In this document: positions 1-9,552 of the stretch, in pieces
Position numbering within the stretch: position 1 is the stretch's first letter
Layout: every line of letters begins with the position of its first letter
Assembly (NCBI GenBank): GCA_015227615.1
Contig: JAALGZ010000022.1
Coordinates: 310,001-374,000, forward strand
Reading direction: 5' to 3'
Length of the DNA: 64,000 bases
Source of the DNA: Labyrinthula sp. Ha
Lineage: Eukaryota; Sar; Bigyra; Labyrinthulida; Labyrinthulaceae
Made by a program: the position numbers and the translations under genes
The notes under the pieces: generated by a model
Databases searched by the model: none
What the model saw: only the letters and a program-made list of their open reading frames with translations
What the model was told of the DNA's origin: nothing

Positions 1-2117
1 GCATCTCTCTTAGCTAATTTATTTGAGATGAAAGGCTTAATAATTTCGAGTGCGTTGTCAAGAATGATCTGTGTGACAAATATTATTACCAATAAATAAC
101 CAACTGTTCCATAACAAGTATCTATCTTCGAAAGCTCATCTAGCTCAAAGATTGGTTCATCTGCATCAGTTGAATCTATGAGGTCATCTAGTTGTGAAAC
201 ACAAAATTCTTCCCCGTCTAACAATCTACTACCATTACGAAAAAACGCAAAATATGCAAGAGTTGTGTAGCTGTTGAAAAAACTAAACACAAAAGTTTTG
301 CCGATCAAGTAATTTTCATGTTCTAGATCAGTCCGATGGTTCTCCCACTCTGTCAAGATTCTAGCCAGGAACTTGAACAAGTATTGTAGGAAATAGATTG
401 CAACCGCATTTACAAAATATGCTATTCCTTCTGCAAGGTTTGGATGCAAATTGCTGCTAGCTGAGATAAAAATCTCAAAGATATATGTTGCTGCAAATGC
501 TGCTAAAGTAACTGTGCCTGCTGTGAAGATTAGAGAGCCTGAAGCCGCGATTCTTAGTTTAAAGGTGTTAGCAGAGGTAAAAGGTACCGGAAGGCCAGTA
601 ACGGCATCAGGTACAGTATATTTACTCTTGAACTCTGGTCTCGTTACTGCTTCCCTAACATACTCACTTGTGCCCCAGTAAAATGCTAAGACTTGTTCTT
701 TTTGTTTCCAAAATTCGAGGAATAATGCAGCCCAAAAAGAAACTAGGACAGAGTATACAGGGATGATGTAGGGCAATTCAATAGGAACAAGTGTAAATAG
801 TACAGTGGTATTTTCTGTGTCTAGTGCAAAAGGTGTTCTAATAGTCGTATGTTCTTCTTTAAGTATCAGTTCCTGGATTTCTTCTCTTTCTAAATAGGTC
901 ACGTTTTCAAGGGAAAGTGAAAAGACTGGAACAGCTTTGGTAACAAAGTTTAAACTTCCACTTTCCACTTGCAGCGCCATCAGTTGTAGTACAGATACTA
1001 AAATTGCCAGTACTGCAACCGGAATTAACCACCATGAATAAGATTCTAAGAATGAGAAGTAAAACCCTATCTTTTCCCCTGTGAAGTTTCGCACATCTTG
1101 AATAGGTTGCTTAAAAGGAGATGGAATTCCAAGACTTGTAAAAGGGATCTTCTTAAAAAACTTCCCATATAACTCGTTAGCGGTTAGATCCTTAGCTTTG
1201 GAGGCCTGACGACTGAATTGAATGGGATAGTGCGCACTAATAATTCCTTCAAACTGCAATTTCATGAGGTCAAGCCCAGCACCTTTAATCCCTTTCACTT
1301 TTCTAGCGGATTGTTCAAGAGCTACTTGGAGCAAATAAATCCGATCAGCAGTCCTTAGAATTGTGCCATCATTGTATTTTTTATACAGCTGAACTCCATG
1401 TTGTTGACAAATCTTAATTTCCCAATCAAAGTCAAACTTAAAGTGTATGTGACTGAAAGGGTTAATTAAGCTCTGCAACAAAAAGGATTTCTTGACTTGC
1501 TCAAGCCCTATACCGTGTTGTTCGTGATTCTCCCCATCATTGTAATTGAAAGAGTTCATAATAAACAAAGGAGGAAACTGATTTCCATGTGGATACTGAA
1601 TTTTATAGTAATCCTCCTCAGTATAATTCTGAAAATCCAGATTAATTTTCTCTACTGGGTTTTCGGGGTAGACTGCGCCGGTTCTTTCTTCCAATGCCTT
1701 AAGTTCAAGCACATGTTTTAGAGCTCCTGGATCTACCTCTAACTTATACTCGAGAAAATCAGCCTGTTTCAATAATCTCAAATCATTGCATCCAATTTTA
1801 CACAGGACATGTTCTTTGTTTGCTGTATAAATAAGCTGGGTTTGGAATCCAGCACTTCTAACTGCTCTCAAGACTTTTACCCTTTCGCTTTCAAGCCAAC
1901 TTTCCGCATCTTCTTTATTCAAATCTTTTCCAGTTTCAAATAATGAGGAAAAAAAACTCTTAACTTCTGCCTTCACTGGGAACACAATACAGTATAAGAA
2001 TATCAAGTCATTTTCTTTTTCAGACTTTCTTCTCTCTTTTTCTCTTTCAAACTCCTCAACGGATAGCTTGTACTCTGAATCATTTTCTAAAATATTTTGG
2101 TTGAAGATTTTTTGCAT
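1..2117 (-). CDS. Anoctamin (TMEM16) family protein A, C-terminus cut by the window edge
   Basis: The minus-strand frame opens with ATG at 2117 and runs without a stop to position 1, about 705 codons. It is therefore the N-terminal three quarters of a protein about as long as its 913-residue neighbour at 9553-12294. The two align throughout: both share the N-terminal stretch SVEEF-x-(K/R)EKERR, a cytosolic N-terminal domain with NYTEE and YPHG, and the membrane region in which a conserved FxNxYTTL-type segment is followed by an aromatic-rich helix. Anoctamins are ten-helix membrane proteins that act as Ca2+-activated chloride channels or phospholipid scramblases; which activity applies here cannot be read. 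The calcium-site helices lie beyond the window. A copia element lies only 9 bp upstream of the start codon, so the promoter is now separated from the gene by 5 kb of inserted DNA. The gene is probably a tandem duplicate. Confidence 0.9.
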   Translation of the reverse strand, partial: MQKIFNQNILENDSEYKLSVEEFEREKERRKSEKENDLIFLYCIVFPVKAEVKSFFSSLFETGKDLNKEDAESWLESERVKVLRAVRSAGFQTQLIYTANKEHVLCKIGCNDLRLLKQADFLEYKLEVDPGALKHVLELKALEERTGAVYPENPVEKINLDFQNYTEEDYYKIQYPHGNQFPPLFIMNSFNYNDGENHEQHGIGLEQVKKSFLLQSLINPFSHIHFKFDFDWEIKICQQHGVQLYKKYNDGTILRTADRIYLLQVALEQSARKVKGIKGAGLDLMKLQFEGIISAHYPIQFSRQASKAKDLTANELYGKFFKKIPFTSLGIPSPFKQPIQDVRNFTGEKIGFYFSFLESYSWWLIPVAVLAILVSVLQLMALQVESGSLNFVTKAVPVFSLSLENVTYLEREEIQELILKEEHTTIRTPFALDTENTTVLFTLVPIELPYIIPVYSVLVSFWAALFLEFWKQKEQVLAFYWGTSEYVREAVTRPEFKSKYTVPDAVTGLPVPFTSANTFKLRIAASGSLIFTAGTVTLAAFAATYIFEIFISASSNLHPNLAEGIAYFVNAVAIYFLQYLFKFLARILTEWENHRTDLEHENYLIGKTFVFSFFNSYTTLAYFAFFRNGSRLLDGEEFCVSQLDDLIDSTDADEPIFELDELSKIDTCYGTVGYLLVIIFVTQIILDNALEIIKPFISNKLAKRD

Positions 2118-2126
2118 TAAACAAGT

Positions 2127-2426
2127 AGTCAGACACTAAGCAGTCGAGTGTACGACTCTCTCCATACTGACTGTTTACACTTTACATAGTTATAATACAA
2201 TATTACATTACTGCACAATTGGTGCAACTTTACATAATACATTTTTACTAATACATAAGCACCGGAAACAACAGATCGTAAAACCTTAATATCTCAACAA
2301 CTACTGGGAGTTAGAAAACGTTACTTATATCATTTTAAAGCTCTTTTCAAGCTCTTTCAGTTTATTTTATTTAATATACGTATCCTCATACATATATAGA
2401 CGATACGGACAATTACTTGTCTAACT
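2127..2426 (+). repeat. 5' LTR of copia copy 1
   Basis: This is a 300 bp direct repeat matching 6891-7190. It is preceded by the target duplication CAAGT. It begins AGTCAGAC and ends GTCTAACT. A primer-binding site beginning TGGTTGCG abuts its 3' end at about 2426 and overlaps the start of the gag frame; the tRNA it would pair with was not identified. Confidence 0.92.
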
Positions 2427-2434
2427 TGGTTGCG

Positions 2435-5400
2435 ATGGAAGTAAACGAAAATCAGAGTGATCCCGTGGAAGAACGAACAGCACGGAGTGAAAACTCCAAC
2501 TTGACCCAAGGGGAAACTCATTTACAAAACTTTCCTGCTTCAACTACAACACTTACAAAGCTAGAAATTGCAAATGAAGCAATTAACGAAGAATTCTACA
2601 AGAAAGGACGAAAAAGATTGGAAAACCTTCTACGATCAAAAACTGATCAAAATCAATTCGAACTTCTGAAACAAGGTGTTGAGATGTACCTGCTTGCCTT
2701 AAAATTACAAATTAATGGAACATCTCTATGCAAATTTTTTAAATCTCATGATCGCAGCATCATTGATGAGCTGTTAGAATCTTACAATCCGCTTACTCAA
2801 AAATCTAACTACATTCTAGAGGAAGAAATTGACGATGAACTTTCAGATGACATCATTTCTCTTTGGAAAAAAGACGTTGTTTTCTTACGAACAATCCGAA
2901 CCCCACATCGTTTTTGCAAAATCCTGCGACGCATCGGGGCTGGTACATTCTTACCTACACAAACCAGAAAAAGAATTAACTTTGGAAACTTGATTTACAG
3001 CTGTTGGGAGGAATCAGAACCCATTACAGACTTCGTTAAACGCTTTGATTCTTTGGTACAACAGGCTAATCAGATCAAGATGATGCAAAATGACTCTGAT
3101 TTACTTACACTTTTTCAAACTAAGATTCTCTTCAGAAGAAACAACAATCAGAAAATTTTTACAGTTGTCAACAATTTGGATTCAAAAGATCTACCATTAA
3201 AGGATTACATGAGTGAAGTGGCACAAGCCGTACTTCAGCATGACAATTCAGGTTTGATCCCTTTTGATGCTCCAAGTACATCAGTTGTTGCATTTACAAA
3301 GAAAATTGTTTCTTCTAATTCAAAAGGTACATTGTGTTTCAATTGCGGTGAAGATTTTCTACACAAAGGCAAACAATGTGCTGCTAAAGGTGCTACCTGT
3401 TCTTACTGTGGCAAACCTAATCATTTTGCAAAGGTGTGTTCAACCAACCCAGAACGTACATTACAACTTCCCAAGATGAAGAAAAAACCAACAAAGAAAA
3501 CAGTAGCAGTAACATCTACAAAAGAAAATTTTAATCCTTTCAGTTTCGCTACTTCTCTTTGTACCACAGGTTCAAACTCTTTAGCTGGGCTGGATTCATG
3601 CAGCGATGTTTTCGTTTTTAGAAGCGCTGATTTTTTTACACACATGGATCAGAAGCCGGGTAAACTTACCCTTACAGAAAATTCTGGTAGCTACGAAAGC
3701 ACTGGAACAGCCAGATTTGCATTCAAAGAATTTCCTTCTAAGTTTTTTACAGTACAGGCAATTTACATGCCAAGTGCAAATTTCAACATTTTGTGTACCT
3801 ACGATCTAGAGCAACAGAATGTTAAAGTCAACCATCGTTCTAGAAATGTACAACTAGAAACAGGAAACAAATTAAAAATAATTTTACTTGGAAAGAAAAG
3901 CTTCATTGAAATCATTCCACTAGGGAAATCAGTCTTACAAACCTCTGATCCAAATCTAATGCATCGTAGATTGATGCATCTCTCAGAGGACAAACTTAAA
4001 CATGCTGGTTTCATTAAGGGTTCTCAAAAACTAAACAGCTGCCAAGTCTGTCTTCAGACAAAAGCTAAACACAACCCAGTGAAGAATTTAATTCACAAGA
4101 TGAAACTCTCTCCTGATTCCAAAGGTCAAGCTTTTTCAATGGACGTACTCATTCCGCCAAAACACTCGATGAAACCAGTCAATGGTGTTGTGGCTGCATT
4201 GATTTTAGTTGACCTGAAAACAAAATTAATTAGAGTTGCTCCTTTAAGAACACTTCAATCGAAAGATTTACTTGCAGCTCTTTACTACCTTCTTTCTACA
4301 CTCAAAACTTTACCAAAAACGATTGTTACAGACCGCCAATCTGGTTTTACGGCAGAACACTTTGTCAACTCAATTTCCGCAAAAGGCATTCATTTACGTT
4401 TTGTCCCTAGAGATCGACATGACACTTTCAATGGAGTTGCTGAACGAACGATTGGCATCTTAAAGGTCATGGCTTCAGCCGCCCTACTACAGTCTAAACT
4501 TGATGACTCCTTTTGGATCTACGCGGTCAAATTTGCAAGTTACATCAAGAACAGAGTGCATCACAAAACACTTGGTGAATCACCTTACAAACTAGAAACT
4601 GGGCAAGAACCAAACCTTTCTTCACTTAGAACCTTTGGTTGCTGTTGTTTTACGTTAAAATCTTCTGGAACGAAGACAAACAAATTTCAAGAAAGAACAG
4701 ACACTGGTCTCTTTCTTGGACTACAGGAACATTCAAGCTTCAACACAGCAATCATCTACAAACTTAGTACTGGAAAAATCATTTACCCTCAACTAACCGA
4801 TGTTTGGTTCCAAGAATCAAGAACACATGATCAAATCGATCAAAATCCACCAACTTTCTCATTTGGTGACATCAAAATTGTTGACAAAACTGAAAATGAC
4901 CCAATTTCTGAGGACGATTTTGAATCTGATGATGACGATGATTTCAGTCCAGATTTTGGTATACACTATGTACGTTATGGCCAGAAGGCAAATCAACAAG
5001 AAAATCATGATTTTGAGCATGATGATAATTTCGATGAAAATCCCCCTTCAGCAGATGTTCAACTCGATCAGGATCAAGATGCACATGATCCAACCCCATC
5101 TGCCGAAGTAACAAACCCTGAAACACCTCAAACGAGCGAAAACAGCAATGCTCGTCTACCAGTCACAACGCGATCTGGGAGAAATGCAACGAAATTCGAC
5201 CTAAATCGGATGTCAGCTTTCACGTTGAACACAACTGAAGAAACAACACACATCATCAAGCCTAAAACAAAAGGTCAGAAAGAAAAGCTACGGAAGAAGA
5301 TCATTCAGTCTAGAATTGATCAGAAACCTTCCATTTACCGTGACACAAGAGGTCACCCAGACGAAGCATCTTACAAGAAAGCGGTCGAAAAAGAGCTCAA

Positions 5401-6877
5401 AGCTTTGGAAGAACGAAAGGTTCTCAAAGTGATTAATCGCTCTGAACTTCCTGAAAATGCTTACGTTGGAAAATGCACGATGCTTGTGAAACAAAAACGC
5501 AATGGGAGTTTCAAAGCAAGATGTGTGTACAATGGAAGATCTCAGAAATTCAAAATTACACCTTACCGCAGTTCTCCTACCTTAGACTACAACAGTCTTG
5601 CAGTTGCACTAGCAGTTGCAGCTCGAAGACAGTTCCATTTTAACACTTTAGATGTTAGTACCGCATTCTTGTACGCGGATCTACCTGCTGGCACTACACT
5701 CTACTGTGAAATCCCTGATGGACATGAACTGAAACATGACAAGACTAAAGTAATGAAGATTGAGAAAGCGCTTTACGGTCTGAAGGAAAGTCCCAAGCTT
5801 TGGTTTGACAATGTTTCTGCTAAAATTCAAAAACTTGGACTCAAACAAGCAATCTTTGACGAGTGTGTCTTCTACAAGAAAGATTTAATTACTTTACTTT
5901 ACGTTGATGATGTACTGATGCTCGGTACAAAACAAGAAATTACAAACTTCTCAAAACAGTTTGGGAAAACTTACAAAATTACATTAGGATCACTAGATCA
6001 GAAAACAGACTTCTTAGGAGTTAACATTGAAAGAAAACCCAATGGAGACTACCAAATTGACCAAACCAAACACATTGAGAAAATTTTAGAAAAATTCAAG
6101 GATTTCAAGACTAAAGACAAATTTACACCATTACCTTCTACTTTCGCTGAGGCTGTTAAGAACAATTCCAATGCTAAAAGCATTAAATTTCCGTACAGAG
6201 AATTGCTTGGATCTTTAATTTACTTACGACTTACAAGATTTGATTTACTCTACGCATTACATGCGCTTAGTCAACTTTCTGAACACGTGACAAGTTTTGC
6301 AGTAAAGTCAATTCTCAACACATTAGGTTACATTAGTAGAACGAAACATCAAAAACGAATTTTTTACTCAGATCAATCAAATGGTGAAATTACACTTCTT
6401 GCCTTTTGTGATGCTGAATGGGCCTCTAACACACTTAACAGAAAAAGTGTTAGTGGTAACTTCATTTACTTTGGTCAATCGCTCATTACTGGCAGAAGTT
6501 CAAGACAAAGGACAGTTGCTACCTCTGCTGCTGGAGCTGAGCTGATTGAAATTTACAAAACAGCAAAACATTTGCAAGGAATCTACGGATTGTGCATGGA
6601 TTTAGATTGCAAAGTCAAGCTACCTTCAGTGATTTTTACAGATTCACTTAGTTCAACTAAAACCTTAGAAAAGACAGTTTCTCCAGAGCAAAAACACATG
6701 AGTGTTGCAATTCATTTCTTAAAAGGACTCATTCGTTCAGGAAAACTAAAGGTGATTTTCATCAAACGCGAATTCAACATTGCTGATCTTCAAACGAAAC
6801 AGAATCCAAGAGCTGAGTTTGAAAAACTTTGGAACATGACTCATTCAAGGATGAAGTGGCAGCATTTGAAGATCTAA
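2435..6877 (+). CDS. Gag-pol polyprotein of copia copy 1
   Basis: A single frame of about 1480 codons starts at the ATG at 2435, just inside the 5' LTR. Visible parts in order are: an acidic gag region; two CCHC-type zinc knuckles near residues 310-340 (the second is a canonical CX2CX4HX4C); a short protease region with LDS; an HHCC integrase zinc finger (HRRLMH...CQVC); an integrase core with D, D and E around TDRQSGF and FNGVAER; an acidic linker; a copia-type reverse transcriptase with YVDD; and an RNase H domain. Integrase preceding reverse transcriptase defines Ty1/copia. The frame looks whole. It is a mobile-element protein, not a host gene. Confidence 0.95.
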   Translation: MEVNENQSDPVEERTARSENSNLTQGETHLQNFPASTTTLTKLEIANEAINEEFYKKGRKRLENLLRSKTDQNQFELLKQGVEMYLLALKLQINGTSLCKFFKSHDRSIIDELLESYNPLTQKSNYILEEEIDDELSDDIISLWKKDVVFLRTIRTPHRFCKILRRIGAGTFLPTQTRKRINFGNLIYSCWEESEPITDFVKRFDSLVQQANQIKMMQNDSDLLTLFQTKILFRRNNNQKIFTVVNNLDSKDLPLKDYMSEVAQAVLQHDNSGLIPFDAPSTSVVAFTKKIVSSNSKGTLCFNCGEDFLHKGKQCAAKGATCSYCGKPNHFAKVCSTNPERTLQLPKMKKKPTKKTVAVTSTKENFNPFSFATSLCTTGSNSLAGLDSCSDVFVFRSADFFTHMDQKPGKLTLTENSGSYESTGTARFAFKEFPSKFFTVQAIYMPSANFNILCTYDLEQQNVKVNHRSRNVQLETGNKLKIILLGKKSFIEIIPLGKSVLQTSDPNLMHRRLMHLSEDKLKHAGFIKGSQKLNSCQVCLQTKAKHNPVKNLIHKMKLSPDSKGQAFSMDVLIPPKHSMKPVNGVVAALILVDLKTKLIRVAPLRTLQSKDLLAALYYLLSTLKTLPKTIVTDRQSGFTAEHFVNSISAKGIHLRFVPRDRHDTFNGVAERTIGILKVMASAALLQSKLDDSFWIYAVKFASYIKNRVHHKTLGESPYKLETGQEPNLSSLRTFGCCCFTLKSSGTKTNKFQERTDTGLFLGLQEHSSFNTAIIYKLSTGKIIYPQLTDVWFQESRTHDQIDQNPPTFSFGDIKIVDKTENDPISEDDFESDDDDDFSPDFGIHYVRYGQKANQQENHDFEHDDNFDENPPSADVQLDQDQDAHDPTPSAEVTNPETPQTSENSNARLPVTTRSGRNATKFDLNRMSAFTLNTTEETTHIIKPKTKGQKEKLRKKIIQSRIDQKPSIYRDTRGHPDEASYKKAVEKELKALEERKVLKVINRSELPENAYVGKCTMLVKQKRNGSFKARCVYNGRSQKFKITPYRSSPTLDYNSLAVALAVAARRQFHFNTLDVSTAFLYADLPAGTTLYCEIPDGHELKHDKTKVMKIEKALYGLKESPKLWFDNVSAKIQKLGLKQAIFDECVFYKKDLITLLYVDDVLMLGTKQEITNFSKQFGKTYKITLGSLDQKTDFLGVNIERKPNGDYQIDQTKHIEKILEKFKDFKTKDKFTPLPSTFAEAVKNNSNAKSIKFPYRELLGSLIYLRLTRFDLLYALHALSQLSEHVTSFAVKSILNTLGYISRTKHQKRIFYSDQSNGEITLLAFCDAEWASNTLNRKSVSGNFIYFGQSLITGRSSRQRTVATSAAGAELIEIYKTAKHLQGIYGLCMDLDCKVKLPSVIFTDSLSSTKTLEKTVSPEQKHMSVAIHFLKGLIRSGKLKVIFIKREFNIADLQTKQNPRAEFEKLWNMTHSRMKWQHLKI

Positions 6878-6890
6878 AAAGACCGCATGG

Positions 6891-7190
6891 AGTCAGACAC
6901 TAAGCAGTCGAGTGTACGACTCTCTCCATACTGACTGTTTACACTTTACATAGTTATAATACAATATTACATTACTGCACAATTGGTGCAACTTTACATA
7001 ATACATTTTTACTAATACATAAGCACCGGAAACAACAGATCGTAAAACCTTAATATCTCAACAACTACTGGGAGTTAGAAAACGTTACTTATATCATTTT
7101 AAAGCTCTTTTCAAGCTCTTTCAGTTTATTTTATTTAATATACGTATCCTCATACATATATAGACGATACGGACAATTACTTGTCTAACT
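6891..7190 (+). repeat. 3' LTR of copia copy 1
   Basis: This is a 300 bp repeat, apparently identical to 2127-2426, lying 13 bp after the gag-pol stop and followed by the target duplication CAAGT (7191-7195). No clean polypurine tract is visible directly before it. Confidence 0.92.
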
Positions 7191-7195
7191 CAAGT

Positions 7196-9552
7196 TGTTT
7201 CTTTTCTTGGATTAGATTTTAATATGCTGGGAATAATCGAGAAGTTAGAAACTGCTTTTCTAAGAATACTTGTTTTGCAGTTGCATCTTTTTATTCTTGT
7301 GTTTATCCGGGTATGGAATATAAAAGAATTTCATTGAATGTTTAAATAAGTAAATATGAATTTGATTGGAAGTTAGTAAAACGTTGAAATATATTCAAAA
7401 GATATATATTTCTTTTGGTTTTTGCTATTTAAGTATACAAAAATTAGTGTGGAAGACTTGGAGTAGCTCATCATTAGGATCTTAAAGGTATAAGTTTTTC
7501 ATTGCTACAATTACCCACATCCGGAAGAATTACACTCTTTCATGTTTACTTGGTAGAACATGGAGCCAAAGCAGTTTTCTGTACAGAAGCAAAAAGAAAA
7601 TGAAGTAATTTACAGAAAAATCGTTTGGTCACAAAGAATAATTAAATAAAGTATAGACTGGTCGTTGTTCTTTTAGGGAATAGGAGCTGCTAATAAAAGC
7701 AGAAGAAATAAGAAGAATCTGGACCAGAAAGATTTTCGCTAACTATAACTGCTACAATAACGAAAGATATATATAATAGTCCAAGCAGCCCTAAAGTACC
7801 ATTTGAAATCTTTTTTTTATAAATCATTTAGCCTAAGACGTAGATGTGCTTTAGTAATTCATGGAGGCTATGAGACATTGACTTCTCGCAAGGTGGCTCT
7901 TAAACCACTCTTTGTTCTGTATTTTAGGCACGGAAACTACATTTTACTTCAGTTATGTTAAAATACTCAACAAGTATATTCATTCTTACAGTATTTTTTT
8001 AGAGATATAAAATATATATAGCTTTTTCAACATTGTTGAAAGAAACATATTGAGGTAGAAGAATATATCCAATAACTATAAAGGTCAAGTGCCGTAACGA
8101 ATGAATATTCGAGTTTTTTTCTTGATATAAGAAACTATTTACGCGTAAGAAATGAGTATTGAACTAAAATTTGAGACCAACCAAAGAATATGTCTAGTAT
8201 TCTCATTGTATTCTAAGGGGAAAGGTCTTTTTTTTATTAGTTAGCTTCACTTAGGTGAACACTATATGCCTAACCGACTACTTAAACCATGAACTGTGAT
8301 ACTAAGAAAGATCCGAGTAAGATAATTATTCTACAATTCTCAAAGTAATTAAAATGTTGAAGTATAAGCAATATATATAAATTTTACATCGCACAGGCTT
8401 TAATGCATTTATAATTGCGAGCAGATAGTCTATCGCGGGAAAGCAGCTTGTATATATGACACGGCAAGTAGATTGAATCCTTTTGACGAAGAAGATTCAT
8501 TTACTTCGTGTAGCAATACTTTATCAGCCAAACTACAAATAACCAAATTTTCTATGTTTTTCTAGTTACTGATAAAGAAGGTTTGTTCGCTTTTCGATTA
8601 ACTCTATGGTTTTAACCTTTTAATTAGGAATGGTGTTATAAATTATTTCTTAGTTTGAATTAATCGCAGAACAGTATATTCAATTTGTGACAACTGTAGA
8701 AATGTTCCTGATATTTAACAAAACTGCCAAATGGTTTTTTCCAAAATCTTTAGCTAGAAAGTAATATCAGTTTAATCTCACAAGTACAGAGATGTGGTAG
8801 CTACAGACTCTGTTTCTACAACACAAGCCAGATAGAATCCCAGCTTCAACTTCGAGCCAAATGTTTAAGTAGGGTTACCTTACTTCATATATGCCCATCC
8901 ATGCCGAAACCTCTCTTCATTGAGTGTTACTCTGCACTAGAGAAGTTACTGGACAATCGCAAGACCTAACCCAGTTATCACGATTGCTAGAGAATAATAC
9001 CTATGTACCGGTTCTGCTTATATTTATCGACCACGAGACTGTGATAAACAATCCCTTCAAAGAATAATTAAATGCCAATAATGTGGTCAGGTTGTAATAA
9101 TAGTAAGTTTATAGTTGAGTTCTTGATCACGAAAAGAAGCTCAGGAGACAAATTTCTTCGATGAGAACCAGTACCTCAAATTCACGAATTATAGATCTGG
9201 CTAACCATATTTCAGAGCTCAATGCACAAGCTATGCGCAGAATTCAGTGTTTCCAGCAAAAATAAATTATAGAAATAAATCTTTGGATACTAGGAAGGTC
9301 TGGCTGCCGAATGTTATGAAATATAAAAGTTACTTTTCACCAAATACTGATACAGCTCTAATGGGAAAACTAGATTTCTTGAAAGAGAGTAACTGAATTT
9401 CTAACACTCCCGGAATATGGATGAATTAATTCTTGCTCAAGACATGAGAAAGGTTTCTAGAATGCGAATGTTGAGCGTCAGTTTAGTTCTTCTATGGTAT
9501 CGCTACATCTAGTTTTCCTGGGGCTATGTATTAAGCAAAGGGAAACACTCTC
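7196..9552. other. Intergenic, 2.4 kb, no supported gene
   Basis: This is AT-rich sequence between the copia element and the anoctamin B stop codon. It must contain the ancestral upstream region of anoctamin A, at its left end. A short frame of 48 codons at 9119-9265 (+) has a coding-like composition with many Arg, Ser and Gln residues. It has no recognisable family and no clear start signal, so it is not called. Confidence 0.6.

Larger units (their letters stand above)
2127..7190 (+). mobile_element. Ty1/copia LTR retrotransposon, copy 1, looks whole
   Basis: Two 300 bp direct repeats (2127-2426 and 6891-7190) flank a single long gag-pol frame. The 5 bp direct duplication CAAGT lies at 2122-2126 and 7191-7195. 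The LTRs begin AGTCAGAC and end GTCTAACT, an imperfect inverted repeat rather than the usual TG...CA. The two LTRs look identical by eye, which points to a recent insertion. The order of parts (gag zinc knuckles, protease, integrase, reverse transcriptase, RNase H) is that of Pseudoviridae. The element stands between the start codon of anoctamin A and its ancestral upstream region, in the opposite orientation to that gene. A second copy lies inverted at 28417-33478. Confidence 0.95.
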
